64,000 nucleotides of DNA from Branchipolynoe longqiensis. Lineage: Eukaryota; Annelida; Polychaeta; Phyllodocida; Polynoidae. A program made the translations under genes and the position numbers. Within the stretch, counting starts at the first letter, position 1. The number at the start of each line of letters is the position of its first letter. The stretch spans positions 56,572,749-56,636,748 of the forward strand of contig CM059193.1 in assembly GCA_030323885.1 (NCBI GenBank), written 5' to 3'. Shown piece after piece: positions 1 through 9,868 of the stretch. The notes beneath the pieces were generated by a model, which was not told the origin of the DNA, made no database searches, and was given only the letters and a program-made list of their open reading frames with translations.

Positions 1-52
1 TCAGCTAGATAGGATAAGTGCTAACTATTACATAGGGAACTGAAGATCGGTA

Positions 53-88
53 GTGTCCTTGTTTATATTCCCATAATGGATTATAGAG

Positions 89-96
<8 letters not shown>
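53..96. repeat. Dispersed repeat segment, inverted copy of 4541-4584
   Basis: About 44 bp match 4541-4584 in inverted orientation. Here it leads straight into a TA microsatellite. It is probably an end of an uncharacterised mobile element. Confidence 0.6.
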
Positions 97-130
<34 letters not shown>

Positions 131-184
131 GGCAAAGATATATATATATATATATCGGCGGATATATATATATATATATATATA
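92..184. repeat. TA dinucleotide microsatellite
   Basis: Three (TA)n tracts are separated by short spacers. Short open frames across it, rich in Y and I, are artefacts. Confidence 0.9.
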
Positions 185-329
185 AATAATCCAAAATAAG
201 TGCAGTATATAAATATATATGTAAATTTATATGTACTATAATGCACTATGCTAATAAGAAGCAACGGAGTGTGAATATGAATGCTGGCTAGACCAGGTTA
301 CGATATATTACGTATTCTCCATTAACTCG

Positions 330-446
330 CAGTCGCGCGCTAACCCCGATCGGCATTACTAGGATAGAGCCACGACTGGTTAGCTCAGTATCAGGATAAC
401 ATGACTGAGTGGGATATCGGCTCATGGTGTCGGCGGCCCCTGATTT
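330..446 (+). repeat. SINE-A body fragment
   Basis: It contains the SINE-A body landmarks (GGCATTACTAGGATAG, then GGTTAGCTCAGTATCAGG, then GACTGAGTGGGATATC). Both the tRNA-like head and the 3' tail are missing. Confidence 0.75.
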
Positions 447-656
447 AGTCCTCCGTCGCCTGAGTAAAAGCCCCAACTCGCCGTGACCATGTGCTACTCA
501 CACTCTTCAGCGCCCTCTACACACACATCCCTCGTTACTCTACTACAGGCGATGCCTCTTTAATCCGGTGTTCCATTTAACTCCCACGTTCCAGCATGGC
601 TTCTATGGTTTTTACTTTTTATTTTGTGGTTTTGTTCTTTATATTTATTTTTGTGG

Positions 657-879
657 GTACATTAGTTGTTTAAGCAGGGGAAATTTCAGTCGCAGACGAC
701 TGGTCTTCCTCATTCCACTGCTCCTTGCCCTATCCTAGTAATGCTGAGCACCGGCTAGGAAGCGACAAGTATCAATTTTTTAGTCATTGGTTTGATTCGA
801 CCAGGATTCGAACCCACGATTCCACGATCTACCAACACGGGAGACAGACGCTCTAACTCATTCGGCCATCCCGTCTGGT
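657..879 (-). repeat. SINE-As: SINE-A head joined to T1 tail
   Basis: On the minus strand a tRNA-like head (A box near TGGCCGAATGAGTT, B box GGTTCGAATCC type) is followed by about 60 bp of SINE-A body, then directly by the tail otherwise seen on SINE-B. The tail contains a perfect hairpin, CAGTCG-TCTG-CGACTG (687-702). Three further loci show the same junction, so it is a subfamily and not a one-off fusion. Confidence 0.8.
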
Positions 880-913
880 TAACGTGGAACATATTACATG
901 GAACAAATCAAAC

Positions 914-1301
914 ATTAAAGTTGCGTAGTCCGATGCTTTTGAGCTTCTGCCTTTTTCTGAGATACATTATATTGGGCTGATGGTTATAATCTACCTTGCT
1001 TTAGTTCGAAGTAATTTTCATCTTAAATGGCTAACTATTTAAATATTTGAAGTGGAAACATTCCATTTAAAAAAAAAAAAAATTTGAAGTGCAAACATGT
1101 AAAATTAATATTGGCAAGCATACCAAAACTCGGCACACTATAGGCTTCAGTGGTAATAGATTCTGGCAACTTCACTCAGCATTGCCTTCTATGTATTGAT
1201 AAATGTTTGATATGTGCATCAGTATCTAAGTTAGATATGGAGAATGAAATCTAGGTAATTTTTTCAGTTTTGAAAATTTGATGCTTTCATCAGACTATGT
1301 C
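914..1301 (+). mobile_element. TTAA-MITE copy
   Basis: It begins TTAAAGTTGCGTAGTCCGAT and ends CATCAGACTATG, the terminal inverted repeats of this family. An internal A run lies at 1070-1081. A SINE-B fragment cuts its right end. No coding capacity. Confidence 0.75.
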
Positions 1302-1302
1302 G

Positions 1303-1428
1303 AGTTTGTCGATAGAAAGCCCGAGCCTACACTTTTACCGACCCAAGTGATTTTTAACCTCCCACACCACATAGACATGGTATGAGAGCAACTGGCCTTT
1401 GATGACGCTGTAAGTTATACACAGCTAT
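1303..1428 (-). repeat. SINE-B body fragment
   Basis: The middle part of SINE-B (GACCCAAGTGATTTTTAACC and neighbouring blocks) is present without the tRNA-like head or the tail. It abuts two TTAA-MITE copies. Confidence 0.75.
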
Positions 1429-1445
1429 ATGAATTTTAACGTTGA

Positions 1446-1618
1446 ATTTCACAATTATTTTCACTTAAAAAATCTCCAAAGTTAGCCATTTAAAATCACC
1501 GTTTCTTCAAAATAAAGCAAAGTAGATAATACTATCAATCAATCAAATGTATTTTATCTCAGAAGAAAGAAAAGAATGGAGGGAATTCGAAACCATTGGA
1601 CTACGCGACTTTTAACTT
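1446..1618 (-). mobile_element. TTAA-MITE fragment
   Basis: This is the outer half of a TTAA-MITE in reverse orientation, ending in the diverged terminal repeat ACTACGCGACTTTTAA. It is truncated on the left. Confidence 0.65.
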
Positions 1619-1634
1619 TTGATTATTTATTAGT

Positions 1635-1860
1635 AAAGCAGGCCCCCGCAGGCCTCGGCTGGTGCCCGGCCGGTAGAAGCGAGCGCGTCACGTGGTGTAT
1701 AACTGCGCATGCGCATGCTTCAGCTCACTGACAAAGCCGCTTAGTGGCGCTGTGTGTGCGTGCGCGCTTGAATGACTCAATTGTGAATGGCGCAATTCTG
1801 AGTGACTTGATTCATTCTCTCTCTCTCTCTCAGCTCTGAGAAAAGCCGCCGGCGTATCAT
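1635..1860. promoter_or_regulatory. GC-rich island with NRF-1-like site
   Basis: A short GC- and CpG-rich stretch sits in AT-rich surroundings. It contains TGCGCATGCGCATGC, which includes the NRF-1 consensus, and CACGTG just upstream. A CT tract (about 1818-1832) follows. No convincing first exon was found, so promoter function is only a possibility. The phrase CTGGTGCCCGGC also occurs in the transposon at 10777, so the island may be transposon-derived. Confidence 0.3.
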
Positions 1861-1896
1861 TGTGGGGGTCAGGGAGTCTGGTGGGGAGTTGGGGTT

Positions 1897-2160
1897 TGGG
1901 GGGGGGGGGGTCCCCCTAAGTCACTGAGCGTGAAATTTTACACGTAGGACTTTCTCCATTCTATTGTAACTCTATGTTGAAACCTCCTTCCTGTTTTCCC
2001 ACTCCCCCTCTCCCCCCCTCCTCCATCTCCATCTCCTTCCTTCCCCCCGACAGCGAACCCCCCTTTGTGTCCCCCCTGTCCCCACCCTGCCCCGTCACTC
2101 CTTGTCCTCCTCCCCCCTCCACAACTCCCTCTATTTGCCAACTCGCCCCTCCCTGAGATA
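1897..2160. repeat. G run and polypyrimidine tract
   Basis: A run of about 12 G's is followed by a CCCCTCC-rich pyrimidine tract from 1974. The open frames here on both strands are low-complexity artefacts. Confidence 0.8.
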
Positions 2161-2164
2161 AAAC

Positions 2165-2532
2165 ATGTATTTCTGTAGATTCTACCCTACTTGAGTTTGA
2201 AGTAAATTTGATTTTAAATGGCTAACTTAGGAGATATCTGATGTGCAAACATGCACAATTACTTCTAGCATGCACATCAAATTGCTGGACACAATAAGGC
2301 TTCAGCAGTTGATTGGTTGTTGGAGTTTTACGTCCTGGAAACATTTAACGTCATCTCAGGAACGTGTGCTTCAGCAGTGACTGATTCTATTACATTCATG
2401 TAGTATCGGTCCCCTTCTCTTATATAAAGCAACACATGCTTAATAAGTGCACCTACACCTGAGTTGGGTATATAGGATTTAAATCTAGGAAAGAGGTTTG
2501 GTTTCTAGAATTTGGTATTTTAATCAGACTAT
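2165..2532 (+). mobile_element. TTAA-MITE, interrupted; right end at 3828-3837
   Basis: The body matches the TTAA-MITE. Its right end is split: the sequence stops at AGACTAT (2526-2532) and resumes after a second AGACTAT (3821-3827) with GTAGCTTTAA. This dates the MITE as older than the 2533-3820 insertion. Confidence 0.8.
2310..2367 (-). repeat. Tail-only SINE-A insertion with 11-bp target duplication
   Basis: Fifty-eight bases matching only the 3' end of SINE-A lie between direct repeats GCTTCAGCAGT (2299-2309 and 2368-2378). This is an extreme 5' truncation typical of target-primed reverse transcription. Confidence 0.85.
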
Positions 2533-3820
2533 GTAGATAAAAGATTCACCGCTGACGCTGATGCTGTGTCAGTGGTGAAAACCAACCCTATGTAAAAGTT
2601 GGAGAAAAGGTGTGGAAATGAAATGAGAGCATAAATTCCCAATCTAAGAAGCAAAATATATTCTTCACTCAACTGGATGTATTGACCCGCACTTTTGAGC
2701 TTTATAAGATGATTAAATGCAGAGATGTATGAAGTTTAAAGTCTGGATTGACATCCACATGTCAGCCATTTTGGTAGAGTCCAAGTTAGGTCATTTTCAT
2801 TGGCTGATGTTGTCAGGTGGTACACTTTCATTGGCTGAGGTTGTCAGGTGGTACAAACAGCTCATTCAAACATAGCAGATTTATTTTATCACTTCAAATT
2901 GTTTTTGTGTCAACATGCCTTGACCTTCTGTGATTTGAACACTCCGGAGTGTATATGTTGAGGGGAAATATATACACTTGGATTGTAGTAATTGAATGTT
3001 AATCAACATAAAGGCCCTGTCACACTATGACATAACAACATCAGCGTAGGGAGAACGTGAAAAACGTCGAACTTCTCGGCGTAGTATGCACATTTCGGCA
3101 CAAGTTGAACGTGGATGCAGAGTAGTTGACGAGAGCATAACGTCGGTAAAGCGTAGTGATAGCGTCGTTCAACGAGAGAGGACAACGTAATTATGCTGAC
3201 GGTACGTTATTAACGTTATTCGATCACCAGAACTACATTGCTTTACATTACCTTACGTTACTTATGTCATGAAATGTTAGCGAAATGTTGAACATACGTT
3301 GGACATACATTCGGCATACGTTCTCCTGACGTTCCTATTACGCCGCTTGGACGTTTCCACCGGCTTTAATGTGGGTCAACGTAGTGCAACGTAGTGACCA
3401 GCATTTTAATAATGTCCGTCTAACGTCATCGACGTTCGCCGAACGCGTACAGAACGTACGGCGAACGTACGGTGAACGTAAACCCTTACGTTGGAGTTAC
3501 GTCAAAAGTTTTGAACGTGTTCAAAACCTTGACGCGCGTCGATGTAACACGACATAAGGTGACGTATCTCGACGTCGGTCTAACGTCATTCTGACGTCAT
3601 CATAACGTAACCCAACGTACCTCAACTTAATGACCAAAAGTGACCTACGCCAGGCTTACGTTGGCTCTTACGTCATAGTGTGACAGGGGTATAAGGTAGG
3701 ACTGTGAAACTAAACCTTTCTAAGGCCATCAATATCAAGACACTTTTTCTCCAACTTTTACATAGGGATGGAATTCACCGCTGATACAGCATCAGCGTCA
3801 GCGGTGAATCTTTTATCTAC
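2533..3820. mobile_element. TIR DNA transposon with 7-bp target duplication
   Basis: The two ends are long inverted repeats starting GTAGATAAAAGATTCACCGC. The first 34 bp match perfectly and similarity continues to about 85 bp. AGACTAT flanks both sides. The interior has no transposase frame. Without the nested element at 3012 it would be about 605 bp. I cannot assign a superfamily from a 7-bp duplication alone. Confidence 0.85.
3012..3691. mobile_element. CTGTCAC-clan element, 680 bp, TAA target duplication
   Basis: Ends are AGGCCCTGTCACACTATGAC on the left and the complement of TACCCCTGTCACACTATGAC on the right, flanked by TAA (3009-3011, 3692-3694). The interior is crowded with ACGT-containing hexamers such as AACGTA and ACGTCA. 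A copy of exactly the same length lies at 47923-48602. The TWA duplication suggests PIF/Harbinger; no transposase is present. Confidence 0.8.
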
Positions 3821-3837
3821 AGACTATGTAGCTTTAA

Positions 3838-4191
3838 TATACAATTAACTGAAAAGAAATGAACAAAAGATAGGCCTAATCTGTATTGGTGTCAGGATGA
3901 GAGAAGGCAGACAATGCACAACGGGCAGACCTGCAATTGCATTTCCATTTTCGGATCAAGATCGAATTAGAATTAATTCGCGAACTCAAATACAATGCTC
4001 AATTCAAAATAAATCCAACTGAGCTCTCCGACAATCTATGCATTGCCAGTGAGAGAGAGAGAGAGAGTGAGAGAGTGAGAGTGAGGTAGAACAAAAAGAA
4101 AGATGAACTGATACTGCATTATAATTAACCTGCACTTTGTCCACCTTTAATTTGTTCTCTCGCTTTTAACTTTTTGAAATATTATTGCGTT
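3838..4191. other. No gene seen; GA microsatellite at 4049-4085
   Basis: Apart from the short GA tract I see no coding frame, tRNA-like box or recognised repeat. Confidence 0.6.
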
Positions 4192-4345
4192 CATTGATTA
4201 AGCGGGGTAAATTTCAATCGCAGGCAATCGGTCTTCCTCATTCCACTGCTCCTTGACATATTATCGTAATGGCGAGAATAAGGCTAGGTAGTGACAAGCA
4301 TAAACTTTACGCATCACTGACTTGACTCGGCTGGATTTGAACCAC
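4192..4345 (-). repeat. SINE-As, degraded
   Basis: T1 tail and adjoining SINE-A body, as at 657-879. The hairpin stem is decayed (CAATCG on both arms) and the tRNA-like head is largely lost, suggesting an old copy. Confidence 0.65.
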
Positions 4346-4389
4346 CAACGTTTCGAAACGCGTGTCCTGCCATATGGGAAGTGGGTGCT

Positions 4390-4740
4390 GAATTGTTTCT
4401 TTTCGGTTCCGTATTTTCAATACATGATTAAACAATATTAACCTACTTACTCGCTCAATAGGCCCAACCTGAGATTACCATAAAGACCAGTTCAAACACA
4501 AAGGTCCACCCATTTATATGTGCATTATATTTGGCATATTTATATGTGCTCTATAATCTATTATGGGAATATAAACAAGGACACGACCACACTACCTTCC
4601 CATATATTAGTTACTACACCCTGTACTATCATGTTGTTAGTTACTCCTACTGTGCTAGAGTCATTGAGTTAGTACTGCCTAAGCTGCTGCCTAGTCTAGT
4701 TCCTACATCCCCCACTAGTCTGCCTCCTGTGTGGGGCTCC
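4390..4740 (+). repeat. Dispersed repeat shared with 21783-21980
   Basis: Blocks such as AATATTAACCTACTTACT and GAGATTACCATAAAGACC recur at 21789 onward. The segment 4541-4584 recurs inverted at 53-96. At 21783 this repeat leads into a T4 3' end, so it may be part of a retroelement 3' region. Confidence 0.55.
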
Positions 4741-4839
4741 TGACCTCCCTGACACCAGCTCCGTCTGGTCACTACTGCTGCCGGACCCGCTCAGACGGTC
4801 GGTTTAAAAATCTTTTAAAACTGTTTATATATATATATA

Positions 4840-5082
4840 TGAGCCTATCTCAAAAGGTGATACCTCTACTTTTCTTTGTCCACAAAAGAGCACAAAAGAG
4901 CACAGAATTTGTTACATTGAAAAAACAAGGACATTTGCTTCAAATCAATATGTATTCTATTGGGATTATGAAACACCATAAATCAGTTTATCCTGAGCAA
5001 ATGCATAAGCAGATAGTATGTTGATCGTTACAATGGACAAAGTTTTGTCCCAAATTACTTAGCACCTTTTGAGACAGCCTCA
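4840..5082. mobile_element. TA-inserted MITE, 243 bp
   Basis: Terminal repeats TGAGCCTATCTCAAAAGGTG and the complement of a TGAGGCTGTCTCAAAAGGTG form. It sits inside a TA microsatellite, so a TA duplication fits (mariner/Tc1-like). A second copy is at 20774-21031. Confidence 0.75.
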
Positions 5083-5700
5083 TATATATATATATATATG
5101 TCTAAAGGTTTATACAAGTATAAATGTACAGAAGGGAACCTATCATCTATACCTGTCCTACCAACTTACCAATTAGTACTGGTGGCGCCCCCATCCGCCC
5201 ACCTCTCCCCCACACACATTGTGCTAGACTGTTTCAGTCGCAGCAGAGGAATTTTATCTTGATATCTCTCTCTCTATATATATGACATTATATATATACA
5301 TATACATGTATATACATGTATATGCATATATATACATATATATTTATATATATATACGTATACATATTGTCGGGCGCTAATGAGAGTGTTGATCGTCCAT
5401 ACTTAGGAAAGCTGGCGGTGGTGGCGCCAGTGGTCACTTGGGAGGGGGTACTCCACATGAAATGATATAACGAATAGCAGTAACAAATAGAATAGTAATA
5501 ATAACTTCCTTCCATGGCCTTATACTCGCATAATGCTTATATATCCATATATATCGATATATATGTATACATATATATAGCTATACATATAAAATTCCTC
5601 TGTATATGAACACACATATATGTATGCATTTATGTATATATATAATAATTCTTACGGATACTAACAAGTAAATATACAGAATGATAGAGACAAGTAGGGC
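5083..5700. repeat. TA/TATACA microsatellites with TA-associated repeat ends
   Basis: TA-rich tracts (5083-5100, 5270-5365, 5530-5645) flank a segment with GGTGGTGGCGCCAGTGG (about 5416) and the motif TTATACTCGCATAATGC (5521-5537). The same motif recurs beside TA tracts at six other loci. No gene. Confidence 0.65.
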
Positions 5701-5736
5701 GATATGAGTAGGTGGTAAACACCCCAACTCCTTTAT

Positions 5737-6850
5737 TTAAAAAAAACTTGGCATGTTTGAGCAGACTTTCTTACAGATGTCAATATCAGGGCTGGCAATA
5801 ATGTCAATATAGTCATTACAGTCACCATCCTCGAAGACATGTGAGGCGGTCGCCTCTGCACCACAGCTGTCACGGCCGGCCTGCACCACATGTTTGGCGG
5901 GCCGGGTGTTGGCTGCTATCACTTGACCGGTTTGAAGGCGCCTGATCCCCGGTCCTTGTAGTCAGGGCCCTGGTGGGCCGTGTCCCAGCAGTGCCTACAG
6001 TTGTGTTGGTCCTCACAGCTCAATCCCTTGCTGCAGACAGCTGTGCTGTTCCAGGTGTCGCATGGCCCCTTGTGGTGCGTGATTCTACGCCTAGCCGGGT
6101 GCCCATCTGCCCTGCTGGTGGGCTGGTGGGAGCGCTTCTCTGCAGCAAAGTGTTCCATGGACACGTTCATGATACCACCCACAAACGCCCTCATCCCCTT
6201 GTTAATGGCAATGGAACAAATATCTTTGTCGTAGCGCTGGTATGCTTTGTATGGGTAACAGTCTGTCAAGACCTTCATGATCATGTAGCCTACATGCTTC
6301 ATGACCCCCGCCAGGTCTGCCACCAACATAGACTTCGATGCCACGGCCCACTTGAGGTTGGCCAGTACTATATCATGCAGGTTCATATCCTTCGCATTTT
6401 TATCAGAATAGTTCTTCAACTGTACTTATGGCAAAGGCGCCTTTCCAACTTGAGCTCCTGGAGCTGTTACTGCTGCTGCTCCATGAGTGGTTGTGATGGT
6501 GCCTGCGTGATGATCTCCTCCTCTGGTGGGAATGATGCTTCCAGTCCCAGGCTGTCCAGGCTTCCACATCGTCCTCCCCTGACTGTGCCGAGTCGCCCGA
6601 CTCCTGCGACCTGGTGCCGTCCGCGCGACCGCCCTCATGGCTGTGGTGGCACCAGCGTGTACGGCTGTTGTCTCGGGTGGCCCGCCCCGTGTGTCCGGTG
6701 ACACTCAGGGCCTCGACCTCTGCCTCTATCGCGTCCAGCTGGCGTTGCAAGATTCATTCCCGCTTCCTCGCTGTTGCCGCCGCTATCTTCTTGGGAAGGT
6801 GGGGAAGGCGGGAAGACACATCTGCACACATCCAAAACTTCTGAGTGAGT
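5737..6850 (-). pseudogene. Gag-like reading frame with zinc-knuckle, broken
   Basis: Read leftward from about 6850, the translation starts with a charged helix (…ARKRE, stop, ILQRQLDAIEAEVEAL), then a Ser/His/Arg-rich stretch, a conserved-looking alpha-helical region (LKWAVASKSMLVADL; GYMIMKVLTDCYPYKAYQRY), and a Cys/His cluster with spacing C-x8-C-x5-C-x4-H-x-C-x2-C near 6000-6060. Two lesions are visible: an in-frame TGA near 6757 where CGA would keep the frame, and a frameshift near 6405-6420. A final frame overlaps at 5922 and ends at 5737 beside AAATAAA. The helix plus Cys/His cluster recalls ORF1/gag proteins of DIRS/Ngaro-type retroelements, but I see no reverse transcriptase or recombinase nearby. 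A decayed host gene is the alternative. Confidence 0.45.
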
Positions 6851-7027
6851 GTCGTGCGGAAGCCCCGGATGGAGAGGTGGGGGGAGGGGAAGTGAAGGAT
6901 GCCGGTACCCACCCTCCCCAGGAAGGGGGGGGGGGGGTAGTAGCAGGACACTACAGAGATTATTACATGCGATAACAGTCTTATCACTATCCATATATAT
7001 ATATATGGATATCCATATCCTTCCTGT
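6851..7027. repeat. Composite repeat shared with 33700-34080
   Basis: CAGGAAGGGGGG and the block CACTACAGAGATTATTACAT…TTATCACTATCCATATAT occur here and again near 33737 and 34018, next to a GAT-element in both places. G run at about 6927-6937. Confidence 0.55.
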
Positions 7028-7300
7028 GGGTTGCAGGGACAAATAGTTTTGCGCCTGTCTTGACATGTTCTTGCCGGTGTGAAACCTCTATTTGCTCCCC
7101 GAGAGAGTGCCGCTGGTAACTTGCAAAAGCCAGCAGCACTTCAACACTTTTGCAGGCAGCTTTCATGAAATGTACGACATTAAGACCGACTCATGGACGC
7201 AACTCTCAGAGCAGAGAGCTAAATGGAGAGCGGCAGTCAAGTAATGAAAGCAGTCTTTGTCGCATCGTGACCGACAGCATGATGATGATGATGATGGGTT
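7028..7300 (+). mobile_element. GAT-element, 5'-truncated
   Basis: It matches the 3' two-thirds of the element at 42591-43022, ending in a (GAT)n tail (7278-7298). A short hairpin GTCGC-ATC-GTGAC precedes the tail. The final frame reads DIKTDSWTQLSEQRAKWRAA then two stops, reminiscent of the C-terminus of some LINE proteins. Confidence 0.7.
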
Positions 7301-7379
7301 GCAGCTATGTTGCCAGTCGATCTCCATCTGGAACTTCAGTGAGGGCAGCAATAGGTGCAAAAAATCCAAAATCTTATTT

Positions 7380-7545
7380 ATAGTTGCATAGTCCGATGCT
7401 TTAGAGTGTCTATCATTTTCTGAGATAAATATATTAGGTTGATCGATATAATCTAAGTTACTTTAATTTGAAGTAACTTATATGTTAAATGGCTAAGTTT
7501 TGAGATATTTTGAGTACAAAGATGCAAGCATGCCAAAACCAAATC
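7380..7545 (+). mobile_element. TTAA-MITE, left half
   Basis: It starts AGTTGCATAGTCCGATGC and continues through the conserved AGATAAATATATTAGGTTGA block. The right half is missing. Confidence 0.7.
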
Positions 7546-7612
7546 GATAGCCTACATGTGGTCGGCGAAGTCTTGGTGAATGGTGGCGCCTGGGAAAATG
7601 TGAGCCTGTTGT

Positions 7613-7680
7613 CTTTGGGGTGAGGTGTGGGGGTGTGGGGGTGTGGGGTGTGGGGGTGCTGAGGAATATTGTGGGGCGGG
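7613..7680. repeat. GTGTGGGG microsatellite
   Basis: Tandem GGTGTGGGGGTGTGG units. Open frames on the minus strand here are low-complexity. Confidence 0.8.
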
Positions 7681-7774
7681 GGTGAAGCCGGCAATGCGGG
7701 GCGTTGACCAAGCAGATCGGCAGCTGACTGACACAGACGGGCCAGACTTACTCTCAGCTCAGCCTGTCGGAGAA

Positions 7775-7875
7775 CAGACCGGATGGACTAGTGGTTAGAG
7801 CACCTGGATTATTATGTGTGAGTAGTTCATGGTTTTCAAGCTTGAATCAAGGCAAAGACTTTTCTTGTTTGTTTT
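7775..7875 (+). repeat. SINE-E, tRNA-like
   Basis: GGATGGACTAGTGGTTAGAG resembles an A box, and CAAGCTTGAATC marks a degenerate B-box region followed by an A-rich segment. A second copy is split across 8104-8530. Confidence 0.5.
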
Positions 7876-7914
7876 AAGAGAAAAGAAAAAAAGGAAGAAC
7901 AATTCAAGGAGTTG

Positions 7915-8103
7915 AATGGCCCAATATCCCACTCAGTCACATTATCCTGATACTGAGCTAACTAGTCCATGCCCTATCCTAATAATGCCGAGCGCCAGGC
8001 TAGGTAGTGACAAGTATCAATTATATAAGTATTGGTTTGTGGGTTTCGAACTCGCGACCTTCCGCACGGGAAACCTGCGCTCTAACGATTCGGTCAATGG
8101 GTC
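7915..8103 (-). repeat. SINE-A, alternative (type 2) head
   Basis: The minus strand carries a tRNA-like head with GACCGAATCGTTAGAGCGCA then GGTTCGAAACC-type B box instead of the usual GGATGGCCGAATGAGTT head. The body is standard SINE-A. The tail is absent. Confidence 0.75.
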
Positions 8104-8530
8104 CGGTCAGACCGGATGGACTAGCGGTGAGAGTGTCTAGATCATTATCTGTGTGTAGTTTCTTTTGGTCCATTAGTTGTTTAAGCTGGGGAAATTTCAG
8201 TCATAGACGACTGGTCTTCCTCATTCCACTGCTGGTCGATAGAAAGCCCGAGCCTACACTTTTACCAACCCAAGGGATATTTAACCTCCCCCACCACATA
8301 GACATGGTATGAGAGCAACCGGCCTTTGATGACGCTGTAAGGTATACACAGCAGTGGAAATCCAAATTGGCAGAGCTGGGGGCATGGGGAATCGAACCGC
8401 CGACCCTCAGATTAGGAGTCTGACCTAGAAAAAAGTCAGACACTCTAACCACTCCACCACAGAGAACGCCACATGGGTTCCAAGTTTGAATCAAGTTAAA
8501 GACTTTTTCTTCTTTGTTTTAAAATTAAAA
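8104..8530 (+). repeat. SINE-E, split by a SINE-B
   Basis: The A-box part (8104-8166) and the B-box-like part with A-rich end (8469-8530) are separated by a SINE-B on the other strand. SINE-E is therefore older than that SINE-B. Confidence 0.5.
8168..8468 (-). repeat. SINE-B with T1 tail, full length
   Basis: The minus strand reads GTTCTCTGTGGTGGAGTGG (A box), a long extra arm like tRNA-Ser/Leu (TCTGACTTTTTTCTAGGTCAG), CGGTTCGATTCCCC (B box), the body, and tail T1. The T1 hairpin is CAGTC/GACTG. Confidence 0.85.
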
Positions 8531-8610
8531 AGATATTACAAATTAAAGTAGTTAAATAGTTGTGCTGCTGACATTGGAATAGCAGACGTTGGGTGTTCGA
8601 GTCCCGAACA

Positions 8611-8866
8611 AGGCAACACCTAAGGTCGCATCAGGACGGGTACCGACTTGTGACACTAGGCACTCATGGCGATTTAATAGTGACGCGATTTTCCACTCAG
8701 TCACATTATCCTAATTCTGAGCTAATCAGTCCTTGTTCTATTCAAATAATGCCGAGTGCCTGGCTAGAAAGCGACAAGTATAAATTTTTAAGTCATGTGT
8801 TCGAATCGAACGATCTACCAAAATGGGAGATGGACGCTCAACACATTCGGCCATCCCATCTGGTCA
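8611..8866 (-). repeat. SINE-A with type 1 head
   Basis: Head GGGATGGCCGAATGTGTTGA, body and start of the T2 tail on the minus strand. The B box is damaged (GATTCGAACACA). Confidence 0.75.
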
Positions 8867-9103
8867 CAACTCTAGATGTATTGCTTGCAATGTGAGTATC
8901 GGTGTTTTTATCACACGCTCACACTTGGATGTTCTCCCACATACTCGGAAGATGCAACCACAGGATTCAATCTTGGGGATAGACATCGATTGAAAGGTTG
9001 TATAACTATTTTGAATGATGTTTAATTAATAGTTTTTTTTATCGGCGGAAGTGGATCAGATGGCAATGGGCTCAGGGTGAGTTTTTTTGTGTGTGTGGTT
9101 TTG

Positions 9104-9255
9104 ATTTAATAAGCAGGGACAGATTTGACTGCAGAAAACCTGTCTTCAACATTTCATTGCTCCTTGTTTTGACCTAATAGTGCCAACCCCCAGGTAGCGA
9201 CAAGAATACTTTTTTAAGTCGTTGGCTTGGTTCTGTTGGAGCTCGAGTACATGAC
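9104..9255 (-). repeat. SINE-As, degraded
   Basis: Old T1 tail plus SINE-A body and a worn B-box region. The hairpin is no longer intact. Confidence 0.55.
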
Positions 9256-9257
9256 CT

Positions 9258-9572
9258 GGGCCGCGTTCAGGGTACGCCTCCGAGATTACTCTGATATGTC
9301 TCCGAGACGCCTTTTGGCTTATTTCCGATCAGGGTACGCCTCTAAGTCGTCTCAGAGACTTTTTGCTTTTCAGACAGGAGACAAAAAGTGCCTCGAAAAT
9401 GGCCACCGTATTCAGTGGTTTCAGCCAATCAGAGCTCTTCTTTTCCATTGCAAATGGCTGCCCCCTATGACGGTGGCCATTTTCACGGCAACCTACTGCT
9501 TTTGCCGTTCAGACTAGCATGACGTCAGGAATTTGTCTGAGAAGACTTGGAGACATACCCTGAACTCAGCCC
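9258..9572. mobile_element. Small fold-back TIR element
   Basis: Ends GGGCCGCGTTCAGGGTACGC and the complement of GGGCTGAGTTCAGGGTATGT. An inner inverted pair, GAAAATGGCCACCGT and ACGGTGGCCATTTTC, makes a second stem. No clear target duplication. Any protein-like frame here is incidental. Confidence 0.65.
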
Positions 9573-9607
9573 TGATATATGTGGAGCAAGTTGTTTTTCT
9601 TCTTTAA

Positions 9608-9830
9608 TGGGGTTTTATATCCTGGCAAGATCTAATGTCATATCGGGACGAGTACTGACTTGTGACAGTGCACACTCATGGCAACTTTATAATGCTGCCC
9701 CGCTGGGAGATCAGGCAGTTGGCACCATGACACAATACCCCACTCAGTTACATTATCCTGACACTGAACTATCCTGTACTTTTCCTATCCTATTAATGCC
9801 GAACGCCAGACTAGGTAGCGATAAATACAC
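9608..9830 (-). repeat. SINE-A, headless
   Basis: T2 tail and body on the minus strand; the sequence diverges where the tRNA-like head should begin. Confidence 0.75.
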
Positions 9831-9868
9831 TGCAAATGATATTTCTGAAATATATAAATAATTCTATT

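Noticed and set aside
5973..6701. 242-codon plus-strand frame
   Set aside because: It lies antisense to the gag-like frame, which has recognisable helices and a Cys/His cluster; the plus frame has neither.
7150..7250. Kelch-repeat exon (MYDIKTDSWTQL)
   Set aside because: The segment lies in the GAT-element, the copy at 33796 shifts the frame, and the sequence fits a LINE C-terminus better.
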